Source: Bilophila wadsworthia ATCC 49260 (GTDB taxonomy: Bacteria > Desulfobacterota > Desulfovibrionia > Desulfovibrionales > Desulfovibrionaceae). Taken from it: a stretch of DNA of 40,281 nucleotides. The notes under the pieces are model-generated. The model saw nothing but the letters and a program-made list of their open reading frames with translations, was not told the DNA's origin and did not search any database. The stretch spans positions 1 to 40,281 of the forward strand of contig NZ_JNJP01000035.1 in NCBI RefSeq assembly GCF_000701705.1. Reading direction: 5' to 3'. Shown here one piece after another: positions 38,783-40,281 of the stretch (its first letter is position 1; each line of letters begins with the position of its first letter). Both the position numbers and the translations under genes were made by a program.

Positions 38783-40249
38783 ATGAGCAAGACCGTTATC
38801 GCCATCGATCCCGTTACCCGACTTGAAGGGCATCTCAAGGTCGAGGTGCAGGTGGAGGACGGCAAAGTCGCCGACGCATGGATCACCGGCGGCATGTTCC
38901 GGGGGTTCGAGGCCATCCTGCGCGGGCGGAATCCCCGCGACGCTTCCCAGATCGTACAGCGCATCTGCGGCGTGTGCCCTGTGGCCCACGCAACGGCGTC
39001 ATCCCTTGCGATTGAGGCCGTGTGCGGCGTCGAGGTGCCCGAAAACGGGCGCATCGCCCGGAACCTGATGCTGGCGGGCAACTATCTCCAATCCAACATC
39101 CTGCATTTCTACCATCTCGGCGGACAGGACTATTTCCACGGGCCGGATACGGTACCGTTCATTCCACGCTACCGGAATCCCGATTTGCGGCTTTCCGAAG
39201 AGCAGAACACGCTGGCGATGGATGAATACATCGAGGCGCTGGAAGTCCGGCAGGTCTGCCACCAGCTTGTGGCCTTGTTCGGCGGGCGTATGCCGCACTT
39301 GCAGGGCATCCTCGGCGGCGGCGCGGCGCAGATCCCCGACCGCGAGACGATTCTCGAATACGCGGCGCGCATGAAGCAGGTCCGGAAATTCGTGGAAAAC
39401 CGTTACCTGCCGCTGGTCTACACCATCGCCTCACGCTACATGGATATGTTCGAGATGGCGCACGGCTACAAGAATGCCCTGTGCGTGGGCGTCTTTCCGC
39501 TGGCGAAGAAGGGCGAGCAGTTCTTCAATGCCGGGGCCTACATCAACGGGCGTGACGAGCCGTTCGACGGGAACCGCATCCTTGAGGATGTGCGTTATTC
39601 GTGGTTTGAGCCCGCGCCTTCCGGCACGCCGCTCCAGAAGTCGGAATCCAATCCGCAGGTGGACAAGGAGGGCGCGTACAGCTTCATCAAGGCCCCCTTG
39701 TATGCCGGGCATCGGGTCGAAGTCGGCCCGCTGGCGCGCATGTGGATCAACGACAAGCCGCTTTCGCCCATTGGCCAACGTTTCTTTGCCGATATGTTCG
39801 GCGTCCGCGCGGAGACGTTCCGCCAGATAGGCGAGGACCCCGCCTTCTCGATCATGGGGCGCAACGTGGCGCGCGTCGAGGAGGTGTATCAGACCCTCGG
39901 CATGATCGAGTATTGGCTGCACGAGCTGGAGCCGGGCGCGCAGACCTTCGCCTTGCCGGAAGTCCCGCAGGCCGGGGAGGGCATCGGCTTTACCGAAGCG
40001 CCGCGCGGCGCGCTGTGCCACTACATGCGCGTGAAGAACGGCGTGATCGACGATTACGCCGTTGTAGCCGCCTCCATGTGGAACTGTTCGCCGCGCGACG
40101 ACGCCGGGAAGCGCGGGGCCGTTGAAGAGGCGCTCATCGGCGTTCCCGTTCCCGAGGTCGACAGCCCCGTCAACGTCGGGCGCGTGATCCGCGCCTACGA
40201 CCCGTGACTTGGCTGCGCCGTGCACGTGCTGCACGCCAAGGCCGAGTAG
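38783..40249 (+). CDS. hysA: [NiFeSe] hydrogenase large subunit, selenoprotein
   Basis: The catalytic subunit, 488 residues if TGA 40205-40207 is read as selenocysteine. The N-terminal nickel motif is RICGVCPVAH (Cys 62 and 65). The frame reaches DP at residues 473-474, then TGA, then LGCAVH, so the C-terminal motif is DP-U-LGC-AVH (U475, C478, H481), as in DPCxxCxxH enzymes with Sec replacing the first Cys. Seven residues (VLHAKAE) follow His 481 before TAG; the maturation protease normally removes such a tail. A conventional translation stops at 40207 and lacks both C-terminal nickel ligands. GGAGG precedes the ATG. selA, selB, selC and the maturation protease are outside the window. Confidence 0.96.
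40205..40243 (+). promoter_or_regulatory. Bacterial SECIS element in hysA
   Basis: Directly after the TGA, CTTGGC (40208-40213) pairs with GCCAAG (40235-40240) and GTGCA (40220-40224) with TGCAC (40230-40234). The apical loop is CGTGC and a 6-nt bulge lies on the 5' side. Position and shape fit SelB-dependent recoding, with GU in the loop as in known bacterial SECIS. Confidence 0.85.
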
Positions 40250-40259
40250 AGAAAGAATC

Positions 40260-40281
40260 GGAGGGGGCGGGGAGGGCTTTC
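40260..40281. repeat. Probable left arm of another hairpin element, cut by the window
   Basis: The last bases (GGAGGGGGCGGGGAGGGCTTTC) start 11 bp after the hysA stop and match the left-arm composition of the interspersed hairpins. The complementary arm would lie outside the window. Confidence 0.5.

Noticed and set aside
1..40281. CRISPR array or insertion sequence.
   Set aside because: The repeats here are palindromic, of unequal length and irregularly spaced, and no transposase, integrase or cas gene is present.

Overview
The window looks like chromosomal DNA of a GC-rich sulfate reducer or close relative in the Desulfovibrionaceae. The main reasons are a perR-rubrerythrin-rubredoxin operon, a periplasmic [NiFeSe] hydrogenase whose large subunit is read through an in-frame TGA as selenocysteine, and a full set of Gram-negative envelope genes. 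No phage, insertion sequence, CRISPR array or plasmid backbone is visible. The assignment rests on gene content and order only.

Layout, left to right. 1-4.4 kb: a small secreted protein, endonuclease III, a 77-residue protein with an internal repeat, cutA overlapping a PfkB-family kinase, an unknown exported protein and a 4-OT tautomerase. 4.4-9.1 kb: an AT-rich EamA transporter that looks imported, a TetR regulator and a large M16 peptidase. 9.6-11.7 kb: a GlcG/HbpS-type protein, ribB behind an FMN riboswitch, and an Hsp20. 12.2-16.4 kb: hisC, a cytidylate kinase-MoaC fusion, lgt, infA and a YbaK/ProX deacylase. 16.6-26.9 kb, all minus strand: an unknown exported protein, a giant AsmA/DUF748-type envelope protein, a Bax-inhibitor-1 homologue, recR, ybaB, dnaX and ilvE. 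27-34.4 kb: a ThiS/MoaD-like protein, a Spy/ZraP-like metal-binding protein, tRNA-Pro(UGG), and the Tol-Pal cluster (tolQ-tolR-tolA, a double TonB-C protein, tolB, pal). 34.6-37.3 kb: perR-rbr-rdl and a GT9 heptosyltransferase. 37.8-40.25 kb: the [NiFeSe] hydrogenase genes hysB and hysA.

The most unusual structure is not a gene. At least eleven intergenic hairpins have long purine-rich left arms and pyrimidine-rich right arms, and ten of them adjoin one of two related tails (type A, core TTATCGAATCCC; type B, core TTTCGACTGGTGGGGAGGC). Eight of the eleven form four composite units of about 330-490 bp: hairpin, inward tail, variable middle, inward tail, hairpin. One unit splits the Tol cluster, one lies between ybaB and recR, one is at a convergent 3' junction and one precedes hysB. 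The arrangement resembles BIME/REP mosaics, but I do not recognise the family.

Other points worth attention: the kinase-MoaC fusion; a 19-bp palindrome over the predicted -35 of the Spy-like gene; tandem hairpins between perR and rbr; and a hairpin in the hysB leader. Promoter calls are motif matches only. Most starts were chosen by ribosome binding site and family length.
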